Assembly: GCA_965229005.1 (NCBI GenBank)
Contig: CBDDIP010000001.1
Span: 372,001-436,000, forward strand
Direction: 5' to 3'
Length of the DNA stretch: 64,000 bases
Source of the DNA: CBDDIP01 sp965229005
GTDB taxonomy: Bacteria; Actinomycetota; Acidimicrobiia; Acidimicrobiales; Ilumatobacteraceae
The notes under the pieces were generated by a model. It was not told the origin of the DNA and searched no databases. It worked only from the letters and a program-made list of their open reading frames with translations. The position numbers and the translations under genes were made by a program. Below, piece after piece: positions 1 through 8,300 of this stretch (positions within the stretch are counted from its first letter, which is position 1; the number at the start of each line of letters is the position of its first letter).

Positions 1-509
1 ACCAACTGCTCCGCTCGACGCTCGCGAGCCACGAGCCCCAGCTCCTCCAGTCGGGCAGCCTCCGCGAGCGCCCACCATTCATGGGCGAACTCGCCGAACG
101 CCGGACCGGCGATGTACCCCAGCGCCTCATCCAACAACACGATCGCCTCAGTTGGTGGTGACGCCGACGCCCGATCGACCAGTTGCTCGACCCGTCGCCC
201 ATCGATGTCCAGTTCGTCGACGACCAGCCGATAACCACCACCGCTCTGCAACACGGCATCCGGACCCAACACCGACCGCAACCGCGAGACATACGACATC
301 ACCGTCCGCCGCGACTCCGCTGGCGGAGCGTCCCACATCACATCGATCAACCGATCGAGAGACAACACTGAGTTCGGCTGAGTGAGCAACACTGCAAGAA
401 GACGACGCTGCTGAGAGCCACCGAGTGACAACAAGCTTCCACCGCGCCGCGCTGCGACCTCCCCAAAGACCTGATACGTGACCAGCGCGTCGCTCACGGC
501 CGAAATCAT
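1..509 (-). CDS. SARP/BTAD-family transcriptional regulator, N-terminal part (runs off left edge)
   Basis: The minus strand reads openly from an ATG at 509 to the window edge, about 169 codons. The protein begins MISAVSDALVTYQVFGEVAA. It then shows the winged-helix signature of OmpR/SARP regulators: SLGGSQQRRLLAVLL, then LSLDRLIDVMWD, then SYVSRLRSVLG and SGGGYRLVV near residues 25-105. A helical stretch typical of the start of a BTAD domain follows. The family binds direct repeats in promoters and usually activates secondary-metabolism or accessory operons. The C-terminus lies outside the window, so I cannot say whether NB-ARC or TPR domains follow. It may belong to whatever element the neighbouring integrase serves; that is inference. 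The start is uncertain because a GTG lies nearby and there is no strong ribosome binding site. Confidence 0.75.
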   Translation of the reverse strand, partial: MISAVSDALVTYQVFGEVAARRGGSLLSLGGSQQRRLLAVLLTQPNSVLSLDRLIDVMWDAPPAESRRTVMSYVSRLRSVLGPDAVLQSGGGYRLVVDELDIDGRRVEQLVDRASASPPTEAIVLLDEALGYIAGPAFGEFAHEWWALAEAARLEELGLVARERRAEQL

Positions 510-819
510 CTCACCCGAAAGATCAGCAGCCTGCGAGTTGTCCTTCAAGAGGTTGCCGGGGCAAAGCGCGAGTGCGAGCGTGCGCGCCGGGCGCTTTCCT
601 GGTGGGAGCGAGGCGTAGCGACGGGCCATCGCCACGGCGGCGACGGATACGTTCTCCTCGAACGCGCTCGCTCCGTCGGTATGGGTGTTGTCGACCATGC
701 ACTCGTCTCTGGAGCCGGGCAGGACTGCCGTCAGTTGCCGGAGCTGCACCGGCTCAATGGTGAGCTCACACTGGGGAGATCAGGTTGTGCACGACTCGTT
801 GCACAACCAGCAATCCGCG
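510..819. other. Intergenic stretch between SARP gene and integrase
   Basis: No supported gene in 310 bases. The long plus-strand frames here continue into the integrase antisense and lack family signatures. The only structure I see is the hairpin at 783-808. The stretch should also hold the promoter of the minus-strand SARP gene, but no clear -35/-10 pair stands out. Confidence 0.5.
783..808 (-). terminator. Hairpin downstream of the first integrase
   Basis: A perfect 9-bp inverted repeat (GGTTGTGCA / TGCACAACC, 8-nt loop) starts 12 bases past the integrase stop codon at 820. Position and stem strength suit a transcription end for the minus-strand integrase. There is no T-tract, so a recombination-related role is also possible. 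Confidence 0.4.
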
Positions 820-1941
820 TCACCCACGCCGAACGAGGCTGCTGGCGAGCGTCTCCGAAGCGCGCTGGTCGGCGGGCTGGGTGTAGTGGGCGTAGATGTC
901 CAACGTCGTCGAGGCACGTGCGTGGCCGAGTCTTCCGGCGGCCGTGCGCACATCGATACCGTTCAGCAGCATTGTGGTCGCAGCAAAGTGGCGGAGATCG
1001 TGCAACCTGATCTTCGCGATGCCCAGCCGATCGGCCAGACGAGCGAACGCCAGGGTCGCGTAGTCCGGCCGCCAAGGCGTCATCCCGTCCGGGTCATGGC
1101 TGAAGATGTAGGAGTTCGCGCCGACTCGACGGGCGGCTCCCAGCTCGCCGAGCCCAGCGAGGGTGACCGGATCGAGGGTGAGTCGACGTTCGGCGTGGGT
1201 CTTGGTCGGTCGTTGCACGGGGCCGGCGGCGGTGTGTGCGATCTGGCCGGCGATGTGCAGCGTCTGCCGATGGAAGTCGACGTGTTGCCACTGCAGCGCG
1301 CAGAGCTCCCCACGCCTGGCACCCGTCACCGCCGCCATCCGTAAGAAGATCGGCAGGCTGCGATTGACTGCGTGCGCGGCTTCGATGAGGCGGACGACCT
1401 CGTCGGCGGTGGGCAGATGGATGGACGGCCGACGCGCCGGTGGCGGGCTCGCCCGGCGAGCAGGGTTGTAGGCGATCCAGTCCCAGGCGATGCCCTGCTC
1501 GAGCGCACGGTGCAACACCGAGTGAATGTGTCGCACTGAGTTGGCGGACAGCGGCCGACCGCTGACGGCGCCGCCGACGATCAGCTCGCCGTACCACGCG
1601 TCCAGTTGGTGGGCGCGGAGGTCGACGACCTTAACGTGGCCGAACGCCGGTACTACCCGCCGGTCGATCAGCCGTCGGTACTCACGTGCAACCGTCGGCG
1701 CAAGGTTCGGAGAGCTGTGCGTCCACCACTTGTCACACAACTCGCCAACCGTGCCGAAGGTCGGCGATGTCGGCGAGTCCGTGATCTGGGCGACGAGCGC
1801 GACGAGTCCTCGCTCTGCGGCGTCGCGGTCTCCGCGCACCGTCCGCGTTACATAGGCAGGTTTGCCAGTGGCCGAGTCTCGACCGGCGTGCACCCGTAGT
1901 TCCCACGAGCCAGAGCGTCGTTGGCGAAGGGAGCCGCGCAC
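820..1941 (-). CDS. Tyrosine recombinase/integrase (373 aa)
   Basis: A phage/ICE-type site-specific recombinase. Residues 1-50 look like an arm-binding domain, about 60-160 a SAM-like core-binding domain, and 175-365 the catalytic domain. Catalytic residues are readable: Arg in TGARRGEL (about 209), Lys in PTKTHAERR (247), HDLRH (H314, R317), LGH (H340) and Tyr in TLDIYAHY (350). The length is usual for actinobacterial integrases. It ends with its own hairpin. The 3' half of tRNA-Arg lies about 160 bases upstream of its start, so the two integrases (this one and 2281-3594) stand back to back across one attachment core. By orientation the core belongs to the right-hand element. This integrase therefore more likely serves a second, tandem element extending left; that is inference. 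Confidence 0.9.
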   Translation of the reverse strand: MRGSLRQRRSGSWELRVHAGRDSATGKPAYVTRTVRGDRDAAERGLVALVAQITDSPTSPTFGTVGELCDKWWTHSSPNLAPTVAREYRRLIDRRVVPAFGHVKVVDLRAHQLDAWYGELIVGGAVSGRPLSANSVRHIHSVLHRALEQGIAWDWIAYNPARRASPPPARRPSIHLPTADEVVRLIEAAHAVNRSLPIFLRMAAVTGARRGELCALQWQHVDFHRQTLHIAGQIAHTAAGPVQRPTKTHAERRLTLDPVTLAGLGELGAARRVGANSYIFSHDPDGMTPWRPDYATLAFARLADRLGIAKIRLHDLRHFAATTMLLNGIDVRTAAGRLGHARASTTLDIYAHYTQPADQRASETLASSLVRRG

Positions 1942-2098
1942 TCAGTCAGCCTCGCAACCAGACCGACGTCATCATCGGCGCAACCTAACAACGCAAGATC
2001 TGACCGGAGCGGTATGGGCCACGTGGGCCGAGATATGGGCCGCCGCTGGTCCACTCCGAAGCACACGACCGTCAGATGGCCATCTACCTGGTCTTTCT

Positions 2099-2143
2099 TG
2101 GCGCCCCCGGTAGGAATCGAACCTACGACCTGCGGTTTAGGAA
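2099..2143 (-). other. Attachment-site core: 3' half of tRNA-Arg(CCU)
   Basis: Read on the minus strand, this is an exact-looking tRNA 3' half: anticodon loop TTCCTAA (anticodon CCT), anticodon 3' strand ACCGC, variable loop AGGTC, T-arm GTAGG-TTCGATT-CCTAC, acceptor 3' strand CGGGGGC, discriminator G and encoded CCA. The 5' half is missing: the bases where the anticodon 5' strand should be (ACGGG) pair only partly, and no GCCCCCG acceptor strand lies upstream. A tRNA-Arg 3' half beginning at the anticodon loop is the normal crossover core of ICEs. Because the tRNA points left, the element should lie to the right of this copy, with the intact tRNA at its far end; no intact copy is in the window. 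Confidence 0.8.
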
Positions 2144-2195
2144 CCCGTTGGTCAGAACCCGTGTTCGACCTGTTCAGGGGTGGTTTGCTGATCGA

Positions 2196-2212
2196 GGGAG
2201 GAGGTTCCTCCC
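2196..2212. terminator. Short GC-rich hairpin beside att core
   Basis: GGGAGGA-ggt-TCCTCCC forms a perfect 7-bp stem between the att core and the second integrase. A further imperfect inverted repeat (ACCCTCCACCCG / CGGGTGGGAGGT, about 2240-2277) includes the integrase ribosome binding site and could hide it. These could be insulation, regulation or recombinase arm sites. Confidence 0.35.
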
Positions 2213-2280
2213 AACGCTCTCCCAATTTCCTGTAACCCCCACCCTCCACCCGAGGGCGGGTGAAACGGGTGGGAGGTCAC

Positions 2281-3594
2281 ATGAAACGCTCGCATCAAGA
2301 GGTGCAGGTCTACAGCATCCAGGACCGCCGTTCCTCGGACCGCGTGAAGCGTCCGTGGGTGGTGCGTTGGTCCGTCGACGGCCGGCAACGCAGCAAGTCA
2401 TTCCACACGCGTTCGGAGGCGGACAGGTTCCGTTCGCTGCTGATGAATGCCGTTCAGCGCGGCGAACGCTTCGATGAGGTGACAGGCGATCCGTCATCCT
2501 GGCAGCCGTCGTTGAGCGACACGAACGTTTGCGACTGGGCTCGGCGTTGGCTCGGCGAACAGTGGGTCGAGTGGCAACCGCGGACGCGAAACTCCGCGGT
2601 CGAGAGTCTGGCGAAGCTGGTGATCATCGCAGCCGACGTCAAGGTCGGCCGCTCGGAAGCAGACCTGCGGCGCTATCTCAAGAGTGCGCTGCGGCCCGAT
2701 GCTGATGGACGTGAAGACCGCTGGGAAAAGTGGCTCGCAGAGCATTCGCTGATGCTGTCTACGATCGACCGCGAAACGACCGCAGAGATCGACCGGGAGC
2801 TCGGGCTCCGACTTGACGGCCAACCACTGTCGGCGACTACGGCGAACCGGACACGCATCGTCGCTCGAGCCTGCATCATTGCCGCCGTAAACTCGGGCGC
2901 TATCTCGGGCGATCCGTGGCCGCCTCGTTCGCGCACTCGGGCTCGCCGCAAGGTCGCCAGGCGTCGCCGGTCGGTCGATCCGCGCCGGCTCCCCGATCCA
3001 CCGACGATGGCCCAAGCGATCGATGCGATCGCAAGCCATCAACCGGGCAGCCAGACCTACAGGGTCATGACGGCCGTCGCCTACTACGCCGGACTCAGGC
3101 CGTCGGAGGTCGTGATGATCCGACGAGGGTCACTCGACCTTCCCGCCGATGGGTGGGGCCGTCTCCATGTCACCGAGGCCGACATCTCCTTCGATGAGCC
3201 CGGAGAACCAAAGACCGGGCCGAGAGACGTACCGATCCCGCCAGTGCTCGTCGAAATGCTCACCAAGTGGGTTGCCGAACAAGGCGTCGTCGACGACGCG
3301 CAACTCTTGTTCCGCACGAGAACCGGTTCACGCCCGAGCCAGTCGAACTGGGTCCGCTCCTGGCACCGCGCCCTCGCGGCGGTCGGCCTACCGCCGCTGC
3401 GCGTCTACGACTGCCGCCACGCAGCAGCGACCACCTGGCTCCGCAGCGGCGTTCCGCTTGGCGAAACCGCCCGTCGACTCGGGCATAGCGTCGAGACCCT
3501 CGTGTCGACCTACGTCGGCGCCCTGCAGGACGACGAGGCGATCGGCAATGCGAAGATCGAGAACTTCCTCAACGAGCAGACGCTTGACCGTTGA
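2281..3594 (+). CDS. Tyrosine recombinase/integrase (second; ICE integrase)
   Basis: The ATG at 2281 has a good ribosome binding site (GGGAGG, 5-6 bases upstream); a GTG at 2260 is in frame but less likely. The product is about 437 aa with an N-terminal arm-binding region, a core-binding region and a C-terminal catalytic domain. Visible catalytic positions: Arg in YYAGLRPSEV, Lys in EPKTGPRDVP, YDCRHAAATTW for box II, LGH, and the nucleophile Tyr in STYVG. Box II normally reads H-x-x-R; here the first residue is Tyr, a tolerated but uncommon change. The gene begins about 135 bases from the tRNA-Arg core, inside the side predicted to be the element, so it is the best candidate for the recombinase that inserted the ICE. 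Confidence 0.88.
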   Translation: MKRSHQEVQVYSIQDRRSSDRVKRPWVVRWSVDGRQRSKSFHTRSEADRFRSLLMNAVQRGERFDEVTGDPSSWQPSLSDTNVCDWARRWLGEQWVEWQPRTRNSAVESLAKLVIIAADVKVGRSEADLRRYLKSALRPDADGREDRWEKWLAEHSLMLSTIDRETTAEIDRELGLRLDGQPLSATTANRTRIVARACIIAAVNSGAISGDPWPPRSRTRARRKVARRRRSVDPRRLPDPPTMAQAIDAIASHQPGSQTYRVMTAVAYYAGLRPSEVVMIRRGSLDLPADGWGRLHVTEADISFDEPGEPKTGPRDVPIPPVLVEMLTKWVAEQGVVDDAQLLFRTRTGSRPSQSNWVRSWHRALAAVGLPPLRVYDCRHAAATTWLRSGVPLGETARRLGHSVETLVSTYVGALQDDEAIGNAKIENFLNEQTLDR

Positions 3595-3902
3595 CGCGGC
3601 CATCGAAGCCAGCCCACAGGACGCGTGCTTCTGCAAACTGATGGCCATCCAAACGCCGAGGGTGATCAGCTGCTGTGACCGAGATCGCGGCATACCGGCA
3701 TACCTGTGACGGGTCGACCGACGCCGCGACTCCGCCCCACTCGGCCGTAGGCCCTGACGAATCCGGCGCGTCAGATCGAGCGCCAGGTTGCCAAGCGACC
3801 AGCGAAGCGACCGGAGTCGTGGATGAAGCGTCGATCGCGGACACGCGCTGACGGTCGAAACCTGTCACGGACCGACCGTCCGAGTGGGGTTGACTGATAG
3901 AC
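3595..3902. other. Intergenic region after integrase
   Basis: About 308 bases with no supported gene. A short tandem repeat GCATACCG-GCATACCT lies near 3690. Overlapping reading frames on both strands are shadows without recognisable domains. The promoter of the following gene should lie here. Confidence 0.4.
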
Positions 3903-5723
3903 GTGACCGACTGGGAAGCGAACATGGCAACCGAAACAGCACGGCGGCTCTTAGGCGCGTTGCCATCGGTCAATGCCTTCCTCGCTTCCCGCAGAGAGAG
4001 CTCGCTCGCAAACATCGCCATCGTCGGCGCGTCGGATCAGGCCATCGACAGACAGCTCGCGTTTGATTTGGGCGACGTTGGGGTTCTCGCGAGTGGCCTT
4101 CGCACCGGAGTCGAGCAGATCTCTGAGGTAGTCCAGGTCTGGGAGCACTTGGTGGACGCACGACCGCACGATGCAGTCGCCGCCCGCGCGGCACAAAATC
4201 TGTGGCTGACGAAGACGGGCGGCGTCCGTCGACCTCACGAGTCGGCCTGGCTCGCCATCGACTTGTTCGAGTCGGTGTCGAACAGCATTTACGGACTCGC
4301 CTTCGATCGAGCGGAAGCACACGTTGCGGCGATCCAACTCGCGATCGAGACCGGCAACAGCCGAGCCGACCTGGAGCGACTGGTGCCTGCCGCGTTCGAG
4401 CGACTTGATCGCGACCTCGCCGATGCGAACGGCAAGCGAGCCGACGCCGTCGAGCGACACCGGGAAGAACAACGCCGTAACGACGCTGGCAACGCGACGG
4501 ATATCGCCGATTACCACCACTCCACCGCGCCCGCCTGGATGGAGTGCCAGTACCACGATGCCGCACTCGTGACAGCGAGCGGCCTCGCTGGTGCCGCCCA
4601 TAGTCGATACGCCACTGCCCTGGTCGATGCGACGCGGCTGACCAGCGCTGCCGATCAACTGACGACAGCATGTGCACCAAGCGCTCGGCTATCGCAGGTC
4701 GCTCTCCGTCTTCAGCTCGACCTAGCGGGCAATGACATGCAACGAAGAGGCACAGTGATCGCGGCGAACATCGAGTCGGAGCGTCGCCGAGTTTCGACAG
4801 AGGACGTTCTTAATCGCTACGCGCACCTAGTGGGCTGGGAGCGCGACGCCCGGGCAGCTGGTCTCACCCCCCTCACCGAGGACCTGCAGGCCGAGATGCA
4901 AAGCATCGACATCCGAGCTCACCTCAACAGCAACCGAGTCGCGGTAGAAATTCCGGAAGAACTTCAGGCGCAGCTTGGCGATTACGTCGAAACGCTCACG
5001 CAGGCCTCCGAACTCGAACAACGATTGCACGACATCACCCTCCATGCCGGTGCCGCCTGGCGAACGACGACCCAGACTGGTGCCAACCGTTCTGAGCGTC
5101 CGATCGCGACCAGTATGGGATCCATCACGGTCGGCAACGAGAACACTGCACGACGGACGACACAACCGGGTGAGCAGGACGTCGAGGCCGAGCGGGTGCG
5201 ACGTCACTGGGCTCGCACCCAGGCGGACGTTCATTTGATCGTCGAACCTGCGCTCCGAGCCGCAATGGTCGACACCACATCCGAGCAGCGCCGCGCGGCG
5301 ATCGTCCAGATCGCTACCACCACCGGCTTGCTCGATCAGCCTGCAGCCGAATCGTGCGCCGACGGAGTCGAGTTCTGGCTCGACTCCACTAGCGATGCAG
5401 CTGCTCACGTTGTCGTTCCCCGCATCGAACGAGTCATCCGCACCGCTGCCAGGCAACGAGGGATCTCCGTGATCTCGACTGCACAGGGCACCAGATCCGG
5501 AACGCACGACACTGTCGGCGTCGTGCTCGAAAACCTCACCGGCCACATCAACGACGACGTACGGCTCCACCTCCAGTGGATCCTGAACCACGATTCCGGT
5601 CCAAATCTCCGAAACCAGATCGCTCACGGCGACGTCGCCCGAGCGGACAATGCAATGGCCGTAGTAGCGATCTACACGTTGCTCGTCGCGATGTTCGGAC
5701 TGGCCCCCGGCTTCAAGGCTTGA
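3903..5723 (+). CDS. DUF4209-like protein with C-terminal HEPN-type RNxxAHG motif (606 aa)
   Basis: A large soluble protein with no signal peptide or membrane segment. The C-terminus carries NLRNQIAHGD around residues 575-585. This R-x4-H motif is the active-site signature of HEPN ribonucleases and the hallmark of DUF4209 proteins, in which the whole RNxxxHG block is conserved. The N-terminal ~450 residues are helix-rich and unrecognised; residues about 170-215 are charged and may be coiled coil. HEPN proteins are common toxins or abortive-infection effectors, but activity here is inference. It is the first gene after the integrase, a classic cargo slot. The GTG at 3903 is used; an ATG at 3924 is an alternative start. 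Confidence 0.6.
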   Translation: MTDWEANMATETARRLLGALPSVNAFLASRRESSLANIAIVGASDQAIDRQLAFDLGDVGVLASGLRTGVEQISEVVQVWEHLVDARPHDAVAARAAQNLWLTKTGGVRRPHESAWLAIDLFESVSNSIYGLAFDRAEAHVAAIQLAIETGNSRADLERLVPAAFERLDRDLADANGKRADAVERHREEQRRNDAGNATDIADYHHSTAPAWMECQYHDAALVTASGLAGAAHSRYATALVDATRLTSAADQLTTACAPSARLSQVALRLQLDLAGNDMQRRGTVIAANIESERRRVSTEDVLNRYAHLVGWERDARAAGLTPLTEDLQAEMQSIDIRAHLNSNRVAVEIPEELQAQLGDYVETLTQASELEQRLHDITLHAGAAWRTTTQTGANRSERPIATSMGSITVGNENTARRTTQPGEQDVEAERVRRHWARTQADVHLIVEPALRAAMVDTTSEQRRAAIVQIATTTGLLDQPAAESCADGVEFWLDSTSDAAAHVVVPRIERVIRTAARQRGISVISTAQGTRSGTHDTVGVVLENLTGHINDDVRLHLQWILNHDSGPNLRNQIAHGDVARADNAMAVVAIYTLLVAMFGLAPGFKA

Positions 5724-5778
5724 CCGTCCGATCGAGGCCGTGCCCGGTGGCGCTGTGACCCAGGAGCGGGAGACAGGA

Positions 5779-5961
5779 CTAGAGCGCTGTGGCGGCCAGG
5801 TCGTCCAGAGCGAGCGAGTCCCGGGTCTTCTGCACGTGGCGCCACGTCCACGCCAGCCCGGTCGGCGTCGTGTAGCCCTCGGCGTTCAAGGTGCTGGCGA
5901 TCGTGGCGAACGTCAGCCGGTCGTGCATCAACTCCCGCAGCCGAGCTCTTGCCGGCCTCAT
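5779..5961 (-). pseudogene. Fragment resembling the recombinase C-terminal helix-turn-helix region (60 aa)
   Basis: The 60-residue frame contains TFATIASTLNAEGYTTPTGL followed by AWTWRHVQKTRDSL. This resembles the stretch found in large serine recombinases and related small proteins (I-A-x-x-L-N-x-x-G-x-x-T-P-x-G-x-x-W). No catalytic domain is present and there is no ribosome binding site before the ATG at 5961, so it is most likely a remnant of an older mobile gene. It could also be a short DNA-binding protein. The stop is immediately followed by the DUF4209 gene end on the other strand. Confidence 0.35.
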
Positions 5962-6044
5962 GGATCGCTGTCCGGTACCGGATGTCGTTCATCGCAGGCG
6001 CCGTTCCCGGCCGCCGGAAGTCGAGCTGCTGTCAACGCTCGGCT

Positions 6045-6713
6045 TCACCACTCGTCCTCCCAGAAATCTCGGGTCTCGTCGCGAAGGAAGTCTTGGTATT
6101 CGCGTGCGAGGTCGTCATGGATTTCGAGGTACACATGAACCTGCTCGCCGCAGCCTTCGAGGAAGTGCGCCAGACGCTCGGCCTGATCACGGAAGGTCCG
6201 CATGTCGAAGTACTCGAAGTTGTCGCTGAGCAGAACCTCGCGGGTCCCGTCCCTTCGCTGGGTGCCTAAGGGGTACCGGAACGCCATTGCACTGGGGTCG
6301 GCGGTGTCGAGCTGCCGGATGAGATCGTCCACCACGTCGAGCGTCGCTCGATCGTCGTCCGAATCGCCCAGGTCAGCTTCGTCCAACAGTGCTCGCAGCT
6401 TCTGCCACAGCGGTTCGAGACGGTGCTTGTCGGGGTAGCTCTCGGTCTTGTCGTTCAGACGACCGGTCTGCACGAGCAGGTCCTTGAGCGACAGCTCCAC
6501 AAAGTGCCGGAACAGGTAGACGGCGGGAATGGCATGGACGTTCAGGAGCCCCGGCGCGTTGCACGCCTTCTCCATCAGGACCTCTGCGCTCTCCCGGTAC
6601 ATGTAGGCGTACTCGTGCAGCGACTGCCGCATCCAGGTGTAGGCGTCGTCACGGGTGCGCTTGAACGTGAAGAATGCTCCGCCTGCTTCAGGCCAGGTGT
6701 ATTCGTCGCCCAT
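6045..6713 (-). CDS. HEPN-like hypothetical protein (222 aa)
   Basis: The core segment IPAVYLFRHFVELSLKDLLV followed by KHRLEPLWQKL (about residues 64-110) fits a recurrent family of HEPN-fold proteins. In these an E-L-x-L-K helix is followed by a buried H-x-L-x-x-L-W. No membrane segments. The C-terminal 60 residues are acidic and aromatic (IHDDLAREYQDFLRDETRDF). It lacks an obvious R-x4-H nuclease motif, so it may be a nucleotide-binding or regulatory HEPN protein. It sits alone on the minus strand between the DUF4209 gene and another HEPN-like gene. Function unknown; defence or toxin association is inference from the fold and location. Confidence 0.5.
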   Translation of the reverse strand: MGDEYTWPEAGGAFFTFKRTRDDAYTWMRQSLHEYAYMYRESAEVLMEKACNAPGLLNVHAIPAVYLFRHFVELSLKDLLVQTGRLNDKTESYPDKHRLEPLWQKLRALLDEADLGDSDDDRATLDVVDDLIRQLDTADPSAMAFRYPLGTQRRDGTREVLLSDNFEYFDMRTFRDQAERLAHFLEGCGEQVHVYLEIHDDLAREYQDFLRDETRDFWEDEW

Positions 6714-6870
6714 AGAGGTTGCCTACGGTAGGCGACTGCAATCCTCGCGGCGCCGTGACTTTGTGGTGCCTGCGAGCCCAGTGGCCGAGATCCGAATCGT
6801 TAATCGGGCACGTCCGACGATCAGCCCTGGCATGGCAACGGGTGGACTCGACATCGGCGATGGTCTCCAC

Positions 6871-7536
6871 CTAATCCGGCGTTTCGCTAATGCGGAATGC
6901 ATAGCGCTTCTGCAGCTCGGCCATCGGCACACGAGAGCGAAGTGCAACTGAGTTCGAGTGCTCCCGAACGCTGCGCACAACGTCCTCGCAGAGGTCTCCG
7001 ACGGCGACGAGATTCACCGTTGTTCTGGTTGCTCGGCGCACTCCTTCCACCGTTCCATCCCATCGTCGCCGCGGCCAGCGAACGAGCGGTCCGCCCGGTT
7101 CGTCGTCTAGCGTGAACACATGGCGGTAGCGCCCGCCTCGGCCGACGTTGAAGAGGCCAAACTCATGGGCGAAGGCATTCCTGAGCGCGTAGATCACCTC
7201 CCGCTGTGGCTTCGTCGTGTGTGGCGCGAACTGACGGAGTGCCCGCGCCGCCGCCGACTCTCGAACCTGCTTCGGGAGATCACGCCCGCCCACGGGTCGC
7301 AAGGTGTTGCCGATCTGCTCGAGCAGCACGAGGTACACGAGCGTGCCGGCCCAGATCGCGACTGGCCGACCATCGAGGCGCTGGCCAGTATCGACATCGC
7401 GGCCGCAGACGTACCGTGCCTCACGAACTGCGGCATTGAACGTCGAGACGTAGAGATCGGGTGCTTCCGGGTCGATGCGGTATGGGGCCACATGCTCGGC
7501 CAAGGCTTGCCACACATGGCCGGTGAACGTGCCCAT
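6871..7536 (-). CDS. HEPN-like hypothetical protein with RNAFAH motif (221 aa)
   Basis: I place the start at the ATG at 7536 (MGTFTGHVWQAL) because the longer frame to 7659 would run into the divergent gene at 7596. Around the middle the protein reads KPQREVIYALRNAFAHEFGL, an R-x4-H motif embedded in a helix as in HEPN RNases. The rest is mixed helix and strand with no further recognised domain. The gene is divergent from 7596-8300 with about 60 bases between starts, so the two may share a promoter and form a functional pair. Function unknown; it is the third HEPN-type candidate in this 4-kb zone. Confidence 0.5.
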   Translation of the reverse strand: MGTFTGHVWQALAEHVAPYRIDPEAPDLYVSTFNAAVREARYVCGRDVDTGQRLDGRPVAIWAGTLVYLVLLEQIGNTLRPVGGRDLPKQVRESAAARALRQFAPHTTKPQREVIYALRNAFAHEFGLFNVGRGGRYRHVFTLDDEPGGPLVRWPRRRWDGTVEGVRRATRTTVNLVAVGDLCEDVVRSVREHSNSVALRSRVPMAELQKRYAFRISETPD

Positions 7537-7595
7537 GCTCCATTCTTGACGCTGGGCACCCCACGTCCGAAGCCCGAACTGGCAAGCTTCTGCGA

Positions 7596-8300
7596 ATGGG
7601 CTTCGACCCGGCCACCAGTTGGACTCGACTGCTTGCGAACCAGGTGGCCCGATACGCACGCCGTGTGGACGGGCGCCCCGACAGCGTCGATGAGCGACTC
7701 GAAGCTTCGGGGGTGGACTACTACTGGGACGTCTACGGGGGCTTGCATGCGCACTGCACGTCCGGTCGGCTCTGGGAGCTCCTCAGCGGTCAACTCAGCA
7801 AGTACGACGACGAGGTCTCCGAGCCCACTGACACCGAGTGGATCAGGGTCACCGACCTCGGTGCGATCTTCGAGCCGGTCGCCTCCACGAGCACGGTGCT
7901 CAAACTGCTGCGTGAGGAAGGCCTGCTTGAGCGCCGTGATCGGAAGGACTGGCCAACTGAGGCAGCCACTGGGCTGTACGTCGAGATCGAACCGCTGCCT
8001 GCGGCAGGGATTCCGCAGCGGCCAGGCGCGATCCAACGACTGTGGTCTTACGAAGTCGTGGTCCGTTTGCGTGCCCGGCGAAGCGACGTGAAAGCGGAGC
8101 TTTCCGCCAGGCCGAAACCGGCCCCACGCGAGGTGACACCAGCTTCGATCAAGGTGCGCTTCAAGTCGAGGTGTGCAGTGTGCGGCCGTGAGCTGCGAGT
8201 CGGAGAGGACGCGGACTGGCATCCGGAGACGAAGGCCGTGCGCTGCGCCGCATGCATTGCAGGTGCCCCTCCGAGCGAGGACTCTCAATCCCCGGCGTAA
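7596..8300 (+). CDS. Hypothetical protein with C-terminal zinc ribbon (234 aa)
   Basis: The N-terminal 110 residues are unrecognised, with the motif DVYGGLHAHCTSGRLWELLS. The C-terminal part ends with RCAVCGRELRVGEDADWHPE and then VRCAACIAG, two CxxC knuckles spaced like a treble-clef or rubredoxin-type zinc ribbon (about residues 190-222). Such a ribbon commonly binds nucleic acid. The gene is transcribed divergently from the HEPN-like gene at 6871-7536. A regulator or antitoxin role is possible but not shown by the sequence. Confidence 0.5.
   Translation: MGFDPATSWTRLLANQVARYARRVDGRPDSVDERLEASGVDYYWDVYGGLHAHCTSGRLWELLSGQLSKYDDEVSEPTDTEWIRVTDLGAIFEPVASTSTVLKLLREEGLLERRDRKDWPTEAATGLYVEIEPLPAAGIPQRPGAIQRLWSYEVVVRLRARRSDVKAELSARPKPAPREVTPASIKVRFKSRCAVCGRELRVGEDADWHPETKAVRCAACIAGAPPSEDSQSPA

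Noticed and set aside
685..1344. Long plus-strand reading frame (219 codons) over the first integrase
   Set aside because: It is antisense to a gene with complete catalytic motifs, has no ribosome binding site and no family pattern.
2099..2175. Functional tRNA-Arg gene
   Set aside because: Only the 3' half fits; the acceptor 5' strand and D-arm are missing and the anticodon stem is mismatched at both ends.
3690..3705. Tandem GCATACCG / GCATACCT as an operator shared with 11521-11542
   Set aside because: Short and found also inside coding sequence (for example near 10950), so the link is probably chance.
7120..8091. 323-codon plus-strand frame across the HEPN-like and zinc-ribbon genes
   Set aside because: Low-complexity Arg/Ser/Cys-rich translation without domains; it conflicts with two better-supported genes.
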